A stretch of 35,580 bases of DNA. It comes from Elysia marginata (taxonomy: Eukaryota; Mollusca; Gastropoda; Plakobranchidae). The translations under genes and the position numbers were made by a program. Positions 20,512 to 32,985 of the stretch are shown here, piece after piece. The first letter of the stretch is position 1. Every line of letters starts with the position of its first letter. Location of the stretch: NCBI GenBank assembly GCA_019649035.1, contig BMAT01004581.1:125971-161550 (forward strand), written 5' to 3'. The notes under the pieces were generated by a model, which saw only the letters and a program-made list of their open reading frames with translations, did no database searches and was not told the DNA's origin.

Positions 20512-21534
20512 CTGTTGAGAGTAACAAGTAGAAAAAAATAAGAATTTTATTGATAAAGACCAACAAAAAAAAATGGCAAAGGTCTTTGTCTTTATTACAT
20601 ACTTTAGGAAAGTAGTCCTGGATTTTTGTTGACTTCTGAAAGCGATATTGAAAAACTTTTATTGGTCAAACGGGTCAGAGTTTCGGGGTTTTCAGTGAAA
20701 TTACACAACGACGAATTTTCTGCGGAATCAAAAGATACAAGACTTTTATTATAAGGATAATGCCTCCCTTATGATTAAAAAAAAGTTAACAAGGCCTGAC
20801 GGCCAACCTTCCCTACTGACATAATTCAATAACATTTTTTTCGCCAATCGACAAAAGTTTATAAGATTTGCTGCAAAGGAAAATACTTTTCATTCGGTCC
20901 ACTGTGTCAAAAGTTTAATTGTTTCTTGTTTTTACTTCATACATGTTATTTAAAAATACGATTTATAACTGTAAGCCAAGTTAAAGAATAAAAAAGTAAT
21001 TATATGTTTTCATAGTCGGCATGCTTGGATTGTCGGGCTACTCTCGTCAAGCGAAGTTTCAGCGTGGTAGAAAAAAAAGATTCTATTTCAGCTCAGTACA
21101 AAAAAATAATTATTTCAATTGGTTAGCTGAGTCGGAAAACAAACTTTCCTGTTGACTTATTACAACAGAAGCATTATTTTGTTGGTCAATTTGATCAACT
21201 AGAAAGAAGGAAAAAAAAACTTCTCTGTTGGTCTATACATAAAAGAATATATTTTCATTCGTTAGCCGCATCAAAAAGTCAAGCTTTTGCCTCACTGTAT
21301 TCACCAAGAGAAAACACAATTATTCTTTCATCTGGTCTGCAATTGAGAAAAAGGATCTCGACAACGCACTCATTCTTTATGACTTAATTATCGGCACCGC
21401 ACTATGTTAGTGAAACTTCAGCCAGGTTCAGTCACCAGCAACGGTCAGTACAGTAGTGGTAAACTCTGGGAAAAACAATATTACTAGAACATTTTTTTCA
21501 CAATTAATTTATTCGATAGATGAATCAACAAATT

Positions 21535-21570
21535 ATCTCTCTCCCCCTCTCTCTCATTTTCTCTCCCCGC

Positions 21571-21630
<60 letters not shown>

Positions 21631-21640
21631 TCTCTCTCGT
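21535..21640. repeat. (CT)n microsatellite
   Basis: Long run of CT dinucleotides with flanking CTCTCCCC and CCTCTCTC variants; the purest part is about 21580-21630. Confidence 0.97.
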
Positions 21641-23279
21641 CCCCTTTCTCTGGAACCAACCAAGTACTCAAGATATATTGTTATTACAGTATCAAAAAAT
21701 GCTACGTCAACACCCGTACTAGTATTGTTCTTCTTCGTGTTGCTATTTGTTCCCTTTTCTATAGTTTTTCTTGTCGTTTTCTTTGTTTTTATAACATTGG
21801 AGTCTCCATAAATCATCAGCCTCTTGATGTCGACCTCAATATTTTTTTCATCCTTCATGTATTGTACCGTGTCTATCTATTTCGCTTTTCATCAGCAATT
21901 ACATGCTTTGTTGTCTCTTTCTTGCCATTACATACTCTACTCACTCCCTCAGAAAGCCTATGTGACAATTTTCTCACCCCCTTCCCCCTATCTTCCTTTC
22001 AGCACCTAATATTACGCTCTCTCTTAGGCTTTGATTACAATGTGTTAACATCATGCTTCATATAATTCATTTTTTCGCTTCTCAAATAGCAGTAAAAAAA
22101 ACACATGTCTGGCTGAATGAAACATAAATTCACTTCGACTATTCTAACCTCATCGATAGAGTTGTGTAAGAAATGTACAACTTTTATTCGTAGGTAGATT
22201 TTCCTCAATGTTATCAAACTAACCTAATAAATAACCAAAACACATCCAGTAAAGATCGAAGGAAACTTCCCAACCTTTTCCCCCCGACACACCACAAAAC
22301 TCCGGAGACACTTACAGACTGAATCACAACAATTACAACAATCACATAGCATCTTTTAGACAGGCACTACAGTACTGAACCCAACTTTGGACGATATCAA
22401 GACATGTAATCTAGATTTACGGTCGTTTAAAGAAGAGATAATTATATTGTAGGCTCCGGACGGTTCAGACAGTTCTGGACGAAAATTAGTATCGAATTTT
22501 CTTCTCTACCTTAAGCGCTAACACTACGATTTTTTATCAGTATCGTTACAGGTGTTCCCATATTTAATCGATACCTTTTGATACTGTACCTTTTATACCA
22601 GATACCCTCTAAGCAGTAACATTAGTTGTACTCATACCATCAATACGTATCCTATCCTGCGGTGTACTGCTACCTCCTGGAACAAACCTTTTCTTCACGG
22701 TTCTACAACTTGAATTAAAAAGTAGAAATATGGTAAGGTATAGCTTTACTCATTTACCTTTCACTATACCATAGAATAAAATAAATTACTACTCTTTAAT
22801 AATTGAAATCACCGACATTTTATTTTCCAACGCCCTTCAGTGTCCCTCTTCCGCACACAAAAAGCTGGCATTCCATTCCGGCTGTAGTACAAACATATAA
22901 TATGGAACAATTCCTTCCTTTGTTTGTCTGTGAAAGCTTGATATATTCGCCAATTTCTCTCTCTGTAGACAGACAGAAGGGAGCAAACCAGAAAGAATCC
23001 TGTCGATCTGTTGGTCAGGCAGAACGCAAGAACGCCCCTTGTGGGATAATCATGCAAATGGTATGTAAATATAAATAAAATTTACGCATTAAAAAGCAGT
23101 TTAAAAAGAAAAAAAAACCAACAATACACGATAGTTTTTCCCAGTGAGAGAAAAAAAGCGGAGGCCCAGGGATGAAAAAAGGCCACCTTAATATATAAGT
23201 GCTTTTTTATTGTTTCGTTCTTTTCCTTAATTTTCTGTACAAGCCAATGGTATACGTTTTGATTTTTTATTTTCACCGA

Positions 23280-23705
23280 GATCCCTACCTTATCCAAACA
23301 CACATGCACCCAGATCAAGATCTACAGCTCATCCGTTTAGACAGAGTGACCCAGATCCCTAGCACATCCACCAACAGAATTACTGAGGTCCCCATCTTAC
23401 TCATCCAAATACATACACACACATCTTAGTTTATCCATACTCACAGTCACTGATATCCCTAGTCACCGATATCCCTAGTTTATCCAGACACACACCGAGA
23501 TCAAGATCTACAGCTCATCCATCCACACACAGTAATCAAGATCTTTGGCTTATCCATACACGCAGAGTCACTGATATCCCTGGTCTATCTATATACAGAG
23601 TCCACTAGATCCGTAATTTACTCATACACAGGGGTCACCCATATCCCTAGCCTTTCCTTATACACAGAGTCAAAATCTCTGATATCTCTAGCTACACAGA
23701 GTCAC
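23280..23705. repeat. Degenerate minisatellite with ATCC/GATATCCCTAG units
   Basis: Irregular tandem units of about 33-41 bases built on words such as GATATCCCTAGTTTATCC, ATACACAGAGTCACTGATAT and GAGATCAAGATCTACAGCTC. The last of these occurs nearly identically near 23313 and 23499. Confidence 0.85.
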
Positions 23706-24026
23706 GAATATTCCCAAATTTAATTTATCGATTTCAAATAAATTTGATTGAAAATCTAAGTTTATCACACGGAACGTTATCGAATCGCCGTCGTCGACTA
23801 TAAAAAATTATATGAGGCGTCCATGCATGCGATATACGTCTTAGCTAACCACCATTTTGTTTGCAGTCTCCTCCCCCTTCATTTGCCCCACCTAAAACAA
23901 CCAGCAAGTCATCCATCCCCGGGCAGTACAATGGACAAAAAACTGTTGATAGTTCGTGACTTACTGTGAGCAGATGTTCGCGTTAGTTTGTAGGTTTTCC
24001 TGTGTGTTTGTGTTTGCGTTACAACA

Positions 24027-24218
24027 AGAGTGAGAGTGAGAGAAAGAGTCAGACAGACAGAGAGAGAGAGAGTGAGAGAGAAAAATGTGAGAAAGACAGA
24101 CAGAAAGACTGGCAGAATGAAGAGACAGAGAGAGAAAGACAGAGACAGAGGCAACGAGAGAGATAGAGAGAGAGAGAAAGACAGAGAGAGGAAAACAGAG
24201 AAAGACAGATAGAGGGAA

Positions 24219-24260
<42 letters not shown>

Positions 24261-24270
24261 AGAGAGAAGC
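24027..24270. repeat. GA-rich microsatellite cluster with GACAGA variants
   Basis: About 240 bases of GAGA and GACAGA(GA) words, ending in a pure (GA)n run at about 24223-24256. On the KCNQ sense strand this is a long polypyrimidine tract. Confidence 0.97.
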
Positions 24271-24824
24271 AGGCACTTACATCTTGACCAGGCAGAGAAA
24301 TTGAAAGGGCTGTGTCAATAGTAAGAAACACGTACCTTGACACAATGTACTACAATGTTGAAAAATCTTTACTGGTGTCTGCTTGGATTTTGATACCAAA
24401 GATTGTGTCTGTTATTCTGGCACTACCTAAACAACGCAAGGGGAAAAATGCCGGTTTTGTTGTTTTGTAATAGCTTTACCCCTTCAAGATATTTTTTTTT
24501 ATATTGCAACCAATACTAACTGAGGGTAAAACCCTTAGCTTACAAGGATTAAATTTCAATATTTATGTAATTTTGATTAGAAAGAAACTGCGGACAGTCT
24601 TTGTTACTTGCTCTTTGTTTTACAAAAATAGCTAGGGATCTTCTAATGATTGTTTTTAAATCGTCAATCATATAGCCAAAGGGATATTTTTTTATGTGAA
24701 AAGGAATGAAAACTAAATTTGCAGCCAATTTACTCGCCAGAACATCACCGAAAGCTGTTGATTCATTAAAAATAATGCAACATCTCTTTACTTCAAGTTT
24801 TCTCGAAATTCTTTTTCATTTTGA

Positions 24825-25293
24825 NNNNNNNNNNNNNNNNNNNNNNNNNNNNNNNNNNNNNNNNNNNNNNNNNNNNNNNNNNNNNNNNNNNNNNNNNNNN
24901 NNNNNNNNNNNNNNNNNNNNNNNNNNNNNNNNNNNNNNNNNNNNNNNNNNNNNNNNNNNNNNNNNNNNNNNNNNNNNNNNNNNNNNNNNNNNNNNNNNNN
25001 NNNNNNNNNNNNNNNNNNNNNNNNNNNNNNNNNNNNNNNNNNNNNNNNNNNNNNNNNNNNNNNNNNNNNNNNNNNNNNNNNNNNNNNNNNNNNNNNNNNN
25101 NNNNNNNNNNNNNNNNNNNNNNNNNNNNNNNNNNNNNNNNNNNNNNNNNNNNNNNNNNNNNNNNNNNNNNNNNNNNNNNNNNNNNNNNNNNNNNNNNNNN
25201 NNNNNNNNNNNNNNNNNNNNNNNNNNNNNNNNNNNNNNNNNNNNNNNNNNNNNNNNNNNNNNNNNNNNNNNNNNNNNNNNNNNNNNNNNNNNN
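24825..25293. other. Assembly gap (469 N)
   Basis: Run of N between TTTTGA and a (TAC)n tract. The true length is unknown. The microsatellite at its right edge suggests the assembly broke in an expanded triplet repeat. Confidence 1.
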
Positions 25294-25329
<36 letters not shown>

Positions 25330-25339
25330 CACTACCACC
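25294..25339. repeat. (TAC)n microsatellite at the gap edge
   Basis: Pure TAC triplets turning to TACCAC at the right end. The left boundary is lost in the gap. Confidence 0.97.
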
Positions 25340-26331
25340 AAGTAGCCGTTACAAAGTTATCTTGTATAGCGCATGTTATCCCAGATCAATAAGAAAAACC
25401 AGAGACTGCCAAGAGAATGAACAGACTGGGAATCCTATTTGTTGGTGAGAAGGCAAGTTTCTTTTACCCTGTAGCGACCAAACAAACTCGCTCATTTACA
25501 TAACCCCGAAACTCGGGACTTCAGCTAAACAAGCTCTGATGAGATTCCTCCAGAAAAAAAACAAGAACACAAAATAATGTTTTCTAAAGAAAAAAAAACG
25601 ACGTAGGTTTTTCGGACGATAAAAGTAAACTCAACAGTTGAAGAGGAGGAAAAAGGAAGAATTGAAAACAAAACCAGACCAAATAAAATTATTACTTTGG
25701 AAGAGTCCAATATGGTTTTTTCTGCCGCTGTTTAGAAATAAAAACATTGTGGGCTGAAACACATTTGATTCACGTGCAATTTTGCTTCAGAGTAATGCCA
25801 ATTGAAACTTCCAACAGTTGTTCTTGCCACATTACCAACAGAAGTGAATTAAAATCAACTTCAATAGATATGTAAAAAAGATAAAAAAAATCAGCATTAA
25901 AATAGTAAGAAAAGACTAGTGTTTATCCTCTGCTGCTCTGAAAAAACGAAATATCTCCGTTTCAGATTAAACTTGTTAAAGAAAACATTCGGTGAAGAGA
26001 GACTTGTGTTGATATTGCCACGTGTTATGGAACTAACACCCCTATAGAGTTATGGAAAAAGCGGCAGGTAATATTTGTTCTAGGAAACGCAATAAAATCT
26101 CCGTTATGAACTTTTAGATTACTGAGCATCTTTATATGTTGTATTAATTTTCCTCAAGAATCAGCTTAAATCTTAAGGAAAGTTTTTTTACAAACATTTC
26201 AAAACACACTCTGCTTTAAAATATTTGCCTACAAGAATAATATTTATGACTTTTAACAAAAAGCAGTGTGGTTTAAAGATATTTGATGGTAGAAATAAGA
26301 CAAGGTTTACGTGGTGTATAGTGCAGTAGTA

Positions 26332-26536
26332 AGGGCCTTGTTTATCAAAGACATTACTGAAATTCTTGACACAGATAGGCTCAAAGGGCCTTGTTTACCA
26401 AAGACACTAATAATATTCTTGACACAGATGGGCTCAAATAACCTGGTTTATAAAAGATACTTATATTGTTCTTGACATTATCAAAGGGCCTTATTTATCA
26501 AAGACATTAGTATTATCCAAGACACAGCTAGGCTCA
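26332..26536. repeat. Tandem repeat, period about 53 bp, four copies
   Basis: Copies start near 26332, 26385, 26438 and 26485. Each has AAAGGGCCTTGTTTATCAAA, then AGACA, then a stretch like ATTCTTGACACAGATAGGCT. Copies three and four differ most and the last spacing is a few bases shorter. Confidence 0.9.
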
Positions 26537-26785
26537 GGAAAAAGGCATTCTTGATTTATAGGTTCGACAGCTAGCCGTATACATCATCAAATTAAAGTGA
26601 TATTGGATTATATGTATATTGTCTCTTCAGTACGTCATTGACTACCATCAACCAATGATGTTACCGGTCCTAAGATTTCGGAAAAAGTCAATTTAATTGT
26701 CAAAAAATACCGTTTAAAAGCAGATTTACACCTCTTTTTCTCATTATTTGTAATCAAGAGAAAAGTCCTATACATCTATATTCAT

Positions 26786-26822
26786 GTATGTAAGTATGTA
26801 TGTATGCATGTATATTCATGCA
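26786..26822. repeat. (TATG)n-like microsatellite
   Basis: Short run of TATG/TAAG/CATG tetranucleotides flanked by two ATATTCATG words. Confidence 0.8.
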
Positions 26823-27029
26823 AATTTTTATATTAGACGACTCATCGAAAAAACGCACTGTTCACGATAAAAAAAATTAGAGTCATTGTATGTATTTGTG
26901 AAAATGGCGAAACTCTACTACTGATTAGAACTAGATTGTAGTCGAAGACACATAAACAAATTTATGTTTAAAAAAATTGTTGTCGTTGTTGCTAAATTAG
27001 AACAGACCTGGAACACGAAGGATAATTAC

Positions 27030-27142
27030 CTGTACCTTCTGACTCCTTCCCTATGGAAGACACGGAGTTTTCCTTCTTAAAGGGGAGAGAATCCAGGTGC
27101 AGTCTTTGCTCAGATAGTCCAGTTGCCAAGCTCAAATGACTC
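27030..27142 (-). CDS. KCNQ: KCNQ exon: distal helix A-B linker
   Basis: A 113-base exon (one base, 37 codons, one base) between acceptor GTTTGACAG and donor GTAATT. It reads SHLSLATGLSEQRLHLDSL, then PFKKENSVSSIGKESEGT, and joins EDLDLSP of the helix B exon through a G/AA split codon. T-E-D-L at the junction matches the acidic T-E-D-L that precedes helix B in vertebrate KCNQ2. The rest is Ser-rich linker without strong conservation that I can recall. Its first base G completes a tryptophan codon after the microexon, or an arginine codon if the microexon is skipped. Confidence 0.88.
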
Positions 27143-27369
27143 CTGTCAAACGGTCAACACAGTTAGAAAGGGGTAAAACGTTGAGATGCTTAAAAAGTTG
27201 GTTTCAAGCTAACCACAAAATACCAAATGAATATGAATTTTAACTCAAAAGCAACATTAATAAGAGATGCCAAGTTACAGCACAGGCGGTAAAAGGTCAA
27301 ATACAGAAAAACACAGGGATATTTCTACCCATCAAAACGCTAATAAATAGATGTTATCTTAACAGAAAT

Positions 27370-29250
27370 CTGGTAAATAACCTTTAGAATAACACAGATA
27401 GATTGTGTTTCGCATTAGGGATAACACACATAGAACGAGTTTGAGATTAAGGACAACACAGATGGTTTCTATTTGGACTTGATGATATTACTTATTATTG
27501 GAATAAGTTTGAGTTTAGGACAACACAGAAGAATTGGGTTTAAACTTCGGGATAACACACATGGAATGTATTGGAGCTTCGGAAAAACAAATATAGATTG
27601 CATGAGAACTCGAGAATATTACTAATTAATGGAAAAAGTTTGAGCTTAGATACAACACAGATGAATTGGGTTTTAACTTGGGGAGAACACAAAAGGAATA
27701 AGTTTGAGCACAGCACAGGTGGATTGTGTTTGGATTTGGGGAAAACACATGGAATAAGTTATCAGATGAATTGTGTTTGAACTTAGGGATAACACAAATG
27801 ATATAATTTTGAGCTGAAGAACAATACGATGGATTGTGATTGAGTTTAAGGACGATACAGATGTAAGGTTTTCGTGTTTACAGGCGACTAAAATGTAAAT
27901 GTGTCCGACCTTAAGGGCAACACAGAACTATGTTCGAGTTAAAGAATTAATGGATTTTGTTAGAATTAAGGGTTAACACAGGCGGTATGAGTTTGAGCTT
28001 TAAGCCAACACACACTTAATGTTTTTGACATTAAAGACAAAACATATGTAATATGTTCGAATTAAATGGCAACACAAAATGTAACCGCGTTCCACTTTAA
28101 GAATAACACACGAAAAATAACTGAGAATTACAAAGATGCATTGAGTTTGAGCTTAAGGACAACACAGATGTAATTCGGTCGAGTTTAAAGATAACACAGA
28201 TTTTTGAACTGAGTGATAAAACACGTGGGGTTTGCCTGAACGCGTGAAAGAAAAAGATGGAGCATATTTCAAATTAGGTAGAACACAGATTGGGTCTTTT
28301 TGGGCTCAGGGAGAACACAGATGGATAATGGTTACACTAAGTGATTACACTGATGGACAGCTTCAAACTTGAGTAAACAATAATGGACTCCTCTTGAGAA
28401 TGAGGGTCAAAACGGATGGACCGTATTCAGAATTAGTGATAACAAAGATGGATAGTTGTAAGACAACAGGACAACACAGATGAACATTTTCTATTTAAAC
28501 TCAACACATATGGACATTCTTCAGACTAAAAGGCAGCGCAGATGGACAATTATCATTCTCAAAGACGTTATAGATGGATAATTTCTATGCCAATGGAAAA
28601 TATAGATGTACATTTTTATACCTCAGGTTAACACATTTGTACTTTTCTTATACTATGGACAACACAGATAGACATTTCTTATACATAAGGACAGCACATA
28701 TGAACTTTTCTCATACGTCAGTATCACACATGTGTACTTTTCTTATACATAAGGACAGCATAGTTTTCAGACTTCGAGCCAAAACAAATAGGCAGCTTTT
28801 AGACTTGTAGCCAGAACAATTAAACAGTTTTAAGATTTAAGGATAACAAGAATGTTAAGCTTTGAGACCTATGACCAATTTGAATTACTAGTTTTGAGAC
28901 TTAAGGCCATCATAAAATTGAAGACCTAAGACCAATATGAATGGGTAGCTTTGAAACCTTTATGAATGGTTAATTTTGAGACTGAATGCCAATACAAATG
29001 GATAGTTTTAAGACTTAAGACCAAAGCGAATGGCTAGATTTGAAACCTAGTGCCGATGCTAATGGCTAGTTTTATAACTTAACATTAACGCCAATGGTTA
29101 GTTTTGGGACTTAATGCCAATACGAATGGTTAGTTTTTAGACTTCAGGCCATAATGAATCACTAGTTTTAAGACTTAACGTTAACGCGCAAGGTTAGTTC
29201 TGAGATTTTAGGCCAATGCAAACGGCCAATTTTGAGACTTAGCAGGTTTA
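27370..29250. repeat. Degenerate minisatellite, period about 32-33 bp, roughly 55 units
   Basis: The unit is roughly GGACAACACAGATGGAT, then a TTTGAG-type stretch, then ACTTAA. Spacing stays close to 32 bases across the whole block: 27421/27453/27520/27552 at the left and 28989/29021/29053/29117 at the right. The unit drifts along the array: the left uses AACACAGATGGATTGTG, the middle (28600-28760) ACAGCACATATGAACTTTTC, the right CCAATACGAATGGTTAGTT. It ends about 230 bases upstream in intron terms from the acceptor of exon 27030-27142. Confidence 0.85.
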
Positions 29251-30086
29251 AGCTTATAAACAAACCTGTTTTAGATGATTTAATGTGATTCAGGACTTAG
29301 TTATCGCAGACATAAAACTGCGATGCTTTTCAGGAAGAGTAGTTTGACGACTCCTTACCGCAGAAGTTCTTCGAAGAGTGCTTTTCAGGCCTAGCTTCAA
29401 CAATTTTTTTTTAAACAAAACTAAATACAAAAAAAAAATCTTTGAATACACATTGTAAATGATATAGCTAACTCATCTAGTTTTTATCGTAATTTTTTTT
29501 CGGAAAAACATTTTATCAAACAGTTGTTGACCAAATCCATACAAAACTTAATATTAATGATCACAGAACAAAAACAGAAAATGATGAACCAAAGAAAACT
29601 AGTCAAAAGATTTATGAAATATAAACATTCTGATGGGCATTAAGCTTGAAACAAAATATTCTGGTAAAGAGACAGAGAGCAGAACCATAAAAAATATCTT
29701 CAACTTCAAACCTAGTTGTTTATACTCTTTCCTATTGGAAAGTATAACGAAGATAACCGCTTCATTTTACTGTGTGTGCATTATATGGGGTGAAAAGCGG
29801 GCGGGGCATGCCTATCACGCCTACACGGAAAGGGAGGTAATTCTCAACACACCCAACTTTCAGTTCATTAGTTTATCACACGAAGGAGGCAGCACTGTAA
29901 CAGTTTCACAAAACTTGAGAACGTATAGCTATACATCAAGTTTGCCTCACTACGCTACAGTTCTCAAGACACGTAACAGCGCAGGTGCATACATTAACAA
30001 ACCAAAGACAACAAAATAATAACAATCGTTTGTTTTATATCTGGAATATTAAGTCAAAAAATTTTTAAATAAAAAAAACTTTCTTC

Positions 30087-30102
30087 CTATCTATTTATCT
30101 AT

Positions 30103-30141
<39 letters not shown>

Positions 30142-30262
30142 ATGATCTATCTATCTATCAACCATCTACTTATCTACTTTCCTATTTATCTATCTATCTA
30201 TCGATCGATCTATCTGTTTATTTATTTATCTATTTATTTATCTATATCTTTCTACCTGTCTA
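30087..30262. repeat. (TATC)n tetranucleotide microsatellite
   Basis: CTAT/TATC repeats with TTAT interruptions; purest at about 30106-30140. Confidence 0.97.
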
Positions 30263-30584
30263 TCTTTTTATTGTAAAAAAAAACTATATTGTTACATCTG
30301 TATCTATCTATTTACGACCCAGTAGAGAAGACGTCGTCCGGAGAGTCGCCTTAACGAGCCACGAAACAACGTTGTCATGAAGAGTGTAAGTTAAATCTAG
30401 ATTCTTCACATATCCAGATCTATTTTTTGACCTATCAATCCATATATCTACCCATCTATGTACATATAAACATTGATAATGACTGGAAAGGCCTTCCTAA
30501 CGACTTAACTGTTTCAAACTTTTTCTACTCTTTTCTGGTTTGGGCCCTTTTTTTTTAGACATTTTACTCAATTAGGAATCTATT

Positions 30585-30655
30585 TATCTCTGACTCTCTC
30601 TCTCTCTCTGCCTCTCTCTCTGCCTGTCTCTCTGACACTCTCTATATCTATCTGT
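30585..30655. repeat. CT-rich microsatellite
   Basis: CTCTCTCT interrupted by GCCTCTC and GCCTGTCTC. Confidence 0.9.
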
Positions 30656-32985
30656 CAATCTAACCTCATCTTTCCTATTTGTATTCACTATGCAGTGAAA
30701 GGCTGAATATTTGGAAACACTGATTATATTAGCGCGGGTAATCCGTCTAGCATGTTTTTTTTTTTTTTTGGTAATCTACAGAAGACTTTATTTCTAAATA
30801 AAACGTAACTATCAGCACAGTATACGGTGCTCTTGAGCAAACTTATCTCTACTAAACAGGCACCGAAAGGCAGGTTTTCAGATAGGCAAGGACAAAGCGA
30901 AGTGTTGGAGTAAAGATTTTCAGCTAGATGACCGTTACCAAAAGGCCTGTTACCCGAAACGTAAACAAAATGGAGCATCGGACCGAGTGCTCTATGAATG
31001 TATCTCACTGGATTCGTTGCTATATCTGGTATAACACAAAGCTAAACGAATACCTGTTTTTATAATTTCTTTTCATTTTACTTTTTCGATTCAAGGTTTC
31101 GTATTATACTTTCTGCCACGCAAACTGTGTCATAGTTATTCTAAGAAAAGCCAACAAAAAACCCAAGACCATTGTGTCGTTCTGTCTGAAGATGCTCGGT
31201 TTATATCCAGATACCTTTTAGGAGACGTTTTAAATGGTAAACAATTAAGAGATATAAAAAGAAGAAGCTAATCAGTTTATCGTCTTACTGTTCATTTCAG
31301 ACTAGAAAATTGTAAGAGAACCTTTCAACTGGTCCTTGCAAAGTTGAACTGATACTACAAAGAAAAATAACAACCTAGAGGAGAAGACAATTTTACACTC
31401 ATGCACTCAGCTAAGGACAAGAAGGAAGCACCCACAACCTGCCTTTTTTTAGCAAGCGAAAAGAGGGGAAAAGATTTACAACAGAAACTAATGCTACGTA
31501 TAATGTCAATTTTATTTAAAATAGCGCTGAGTTGCTTTTTGTGTTGTTTTTTTTTGGTGTTTAATACTTCAGAAAAATTTTGAGAAATCGACTAATATTC
31601 CTTTCGTGATTAAAATAAGGGAGAGGGAGAGAGAGAGTGAGTAAGATAGACAGACATAGATAATATATAGAGAAAAATATTGAAAGACTAAGCGAAAGAG
31701 AACACGAGAAAAGGGTAGACACACATATTCATAATAAGAATAAGAGTTTAAAAAATTGGGTTGAGAAAGATGAGCGAGATGATTTTAGTCACTAATAAGC
31801 GCATTTCTTCTCTAACTCCTTACGTAGCATATACATTAAGTCTTAATGTTTCGCCTGACACGAGCATTAGTACAATGAATAAATTTTTTCAGTACACTTT
31901 TTTTTCTCTTTTTTGACATAACCCCACACTATGCATACAGGGATGGTGTACTGCAATGGCCACAACCAAAAATGATTTGTATGCCATACTAAAAGTCAAG
32001 CCGGGTTTTTGGAACTAAAACTTTAAAAAAATATACCAAAGGTTTTTCTTTTATCATCTGTAGCTTACTTTTCACAAGGGCGCGTCCCATGACAAAAACA
32101 AAAATGAATCTGGTTTTTATTCGCTGTTGTTTAACTGTTCCGTTTACTTTACTTAGCCCTCAGTATGGCCAACGCGTCATGAAAAACGACCAGAAGACGA
32201 CAAAACATGCACATCGCCACTACTCACTGCATACATTTTATAATAATGTTGGATCGTGCAGATATTTTTGGGCTAAAGATTCCACGACCAGTTTGCATGC
32301 CTGTGTGTAGGGGGGTTGGGTGCTACAGAGCCACATGCATATATACCCAAAATCACATTTTGAAAAAAAAAAGTAGGCCTAAAGTTGAAAGGGAAAATGA
32401 GACCATAAACTATAGAAACCATGGAGACATATTTTTAAAGAATCAATACGAAATCTAAAGAAATGGAGAGACAAAATCGTTTTTTTTTTGTTTTATAGAG
32501 AATTCAAATTTAAAAGATATCACTTCCTCATGAGTTTAGCACTTAATAAAATCCTGGCTTTTATTTTGTTGCTTAAATGTAGATCTGCGTATAAAATGTG
32601 TAATTTAACAGTTTTTTTTTTTAGTATAAATCCATGGTTTTTTTTAGAAATTATTTTGACAGCTACCTGACGTAATGTTGTAGTTTCAAAAAACGTTAGA
32701 GATGCGTTTGTTCTGTTGTTTTATTATTAGATATAAAAATGAACATATGTTTTAAAACCATAACCAAAGTAAAGATTCGTGAAAAAAAGATAAGCTTCGT
32801 TTAACCTGCATTATTATCAAATAGATTATGTCTCAAAATTTTCTAAAGAGCTTGTTTAAAAAATAAATTTAAAAAAAAACATCCAGAAAAGATTGCTGTT
32901 CTGGCGTAAGGGAACGGTGTACAGATGGTAAATATGGAAATAAGAAAGGTAAGGTTTTGGGGAGAAAAAGGTGACTCTCACTTAC

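Larger units (their letters stand above)
20512..27029 (-). other. KCNQ: Large KCNQ intron with gap and several repeat families
   Basis: Donor GTAATT (27029 side) and acceptor CTCAACAG (ending 20512), phase 1. It holds a (CT)n array (21535-21640), a degenerate minisatellite (23280-23705), a GA-rich array (24027-24270), the assembly gap (24825-25293) with a (TAC)n edge, a 53-bp tandem repeat (26332-26536) and a (TATG)n tract (26786-26822). Elsewhere it is AT-rich and featureless. Hidden exons in the gap cannot be excluded. Confidence 0.85.
27143..32985 (-). other. KCNQ: KCNQ intron with a 1.9-kb periodic array
   Basis: Donor GTAAGT (32985 side) and acceptor at 27143-27144. It contains the 32-bp periodic array (about 27370-29250), a (TATC)n array (30087-30262) and CT-rich repeats (about 30590-30650), plus a GA run near 31618-31650. 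An open frame at 29633-30019 has no recognisable similarity. No KCNQ-like exon was found despite looking for the F-N-D-R-x-R-F linker motif. Confidence 0.8.

Noticed and set aside
21484-22065. Open frames of up to 181 residues around the (CT)n array
   Set aside because: Ser/Leu or Arg/Glu runs are produced by the dinucleotide repeat; the rest lacks similarity and lies in a KCNQ intron.
27370-29250. CRISPR-like regular repeat spacing
   Set aside because: Units are contiguous and degenerate, with no identical repeats separated by unique spacers, and the context is a eukaryotic intron.
29345-29395. Possible 32-nt KCNQ exon on the minus strand (donor GTAAGG)
   Set aside because: Weak acceptor without a pyrimidine tract, and the length would break the frame between its neighbours.
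29633-30019. 128-residue open frame, plus strand
   Set aside because: No recognised domain, no splice context, and it lies in a KCNQ intron next to a microsatellite; could be chance.
30724-31008. 94-residue open frame, minus strand
   Set aside because: No similarity recognised and no phase-compatible splice sites to join KCNQ.
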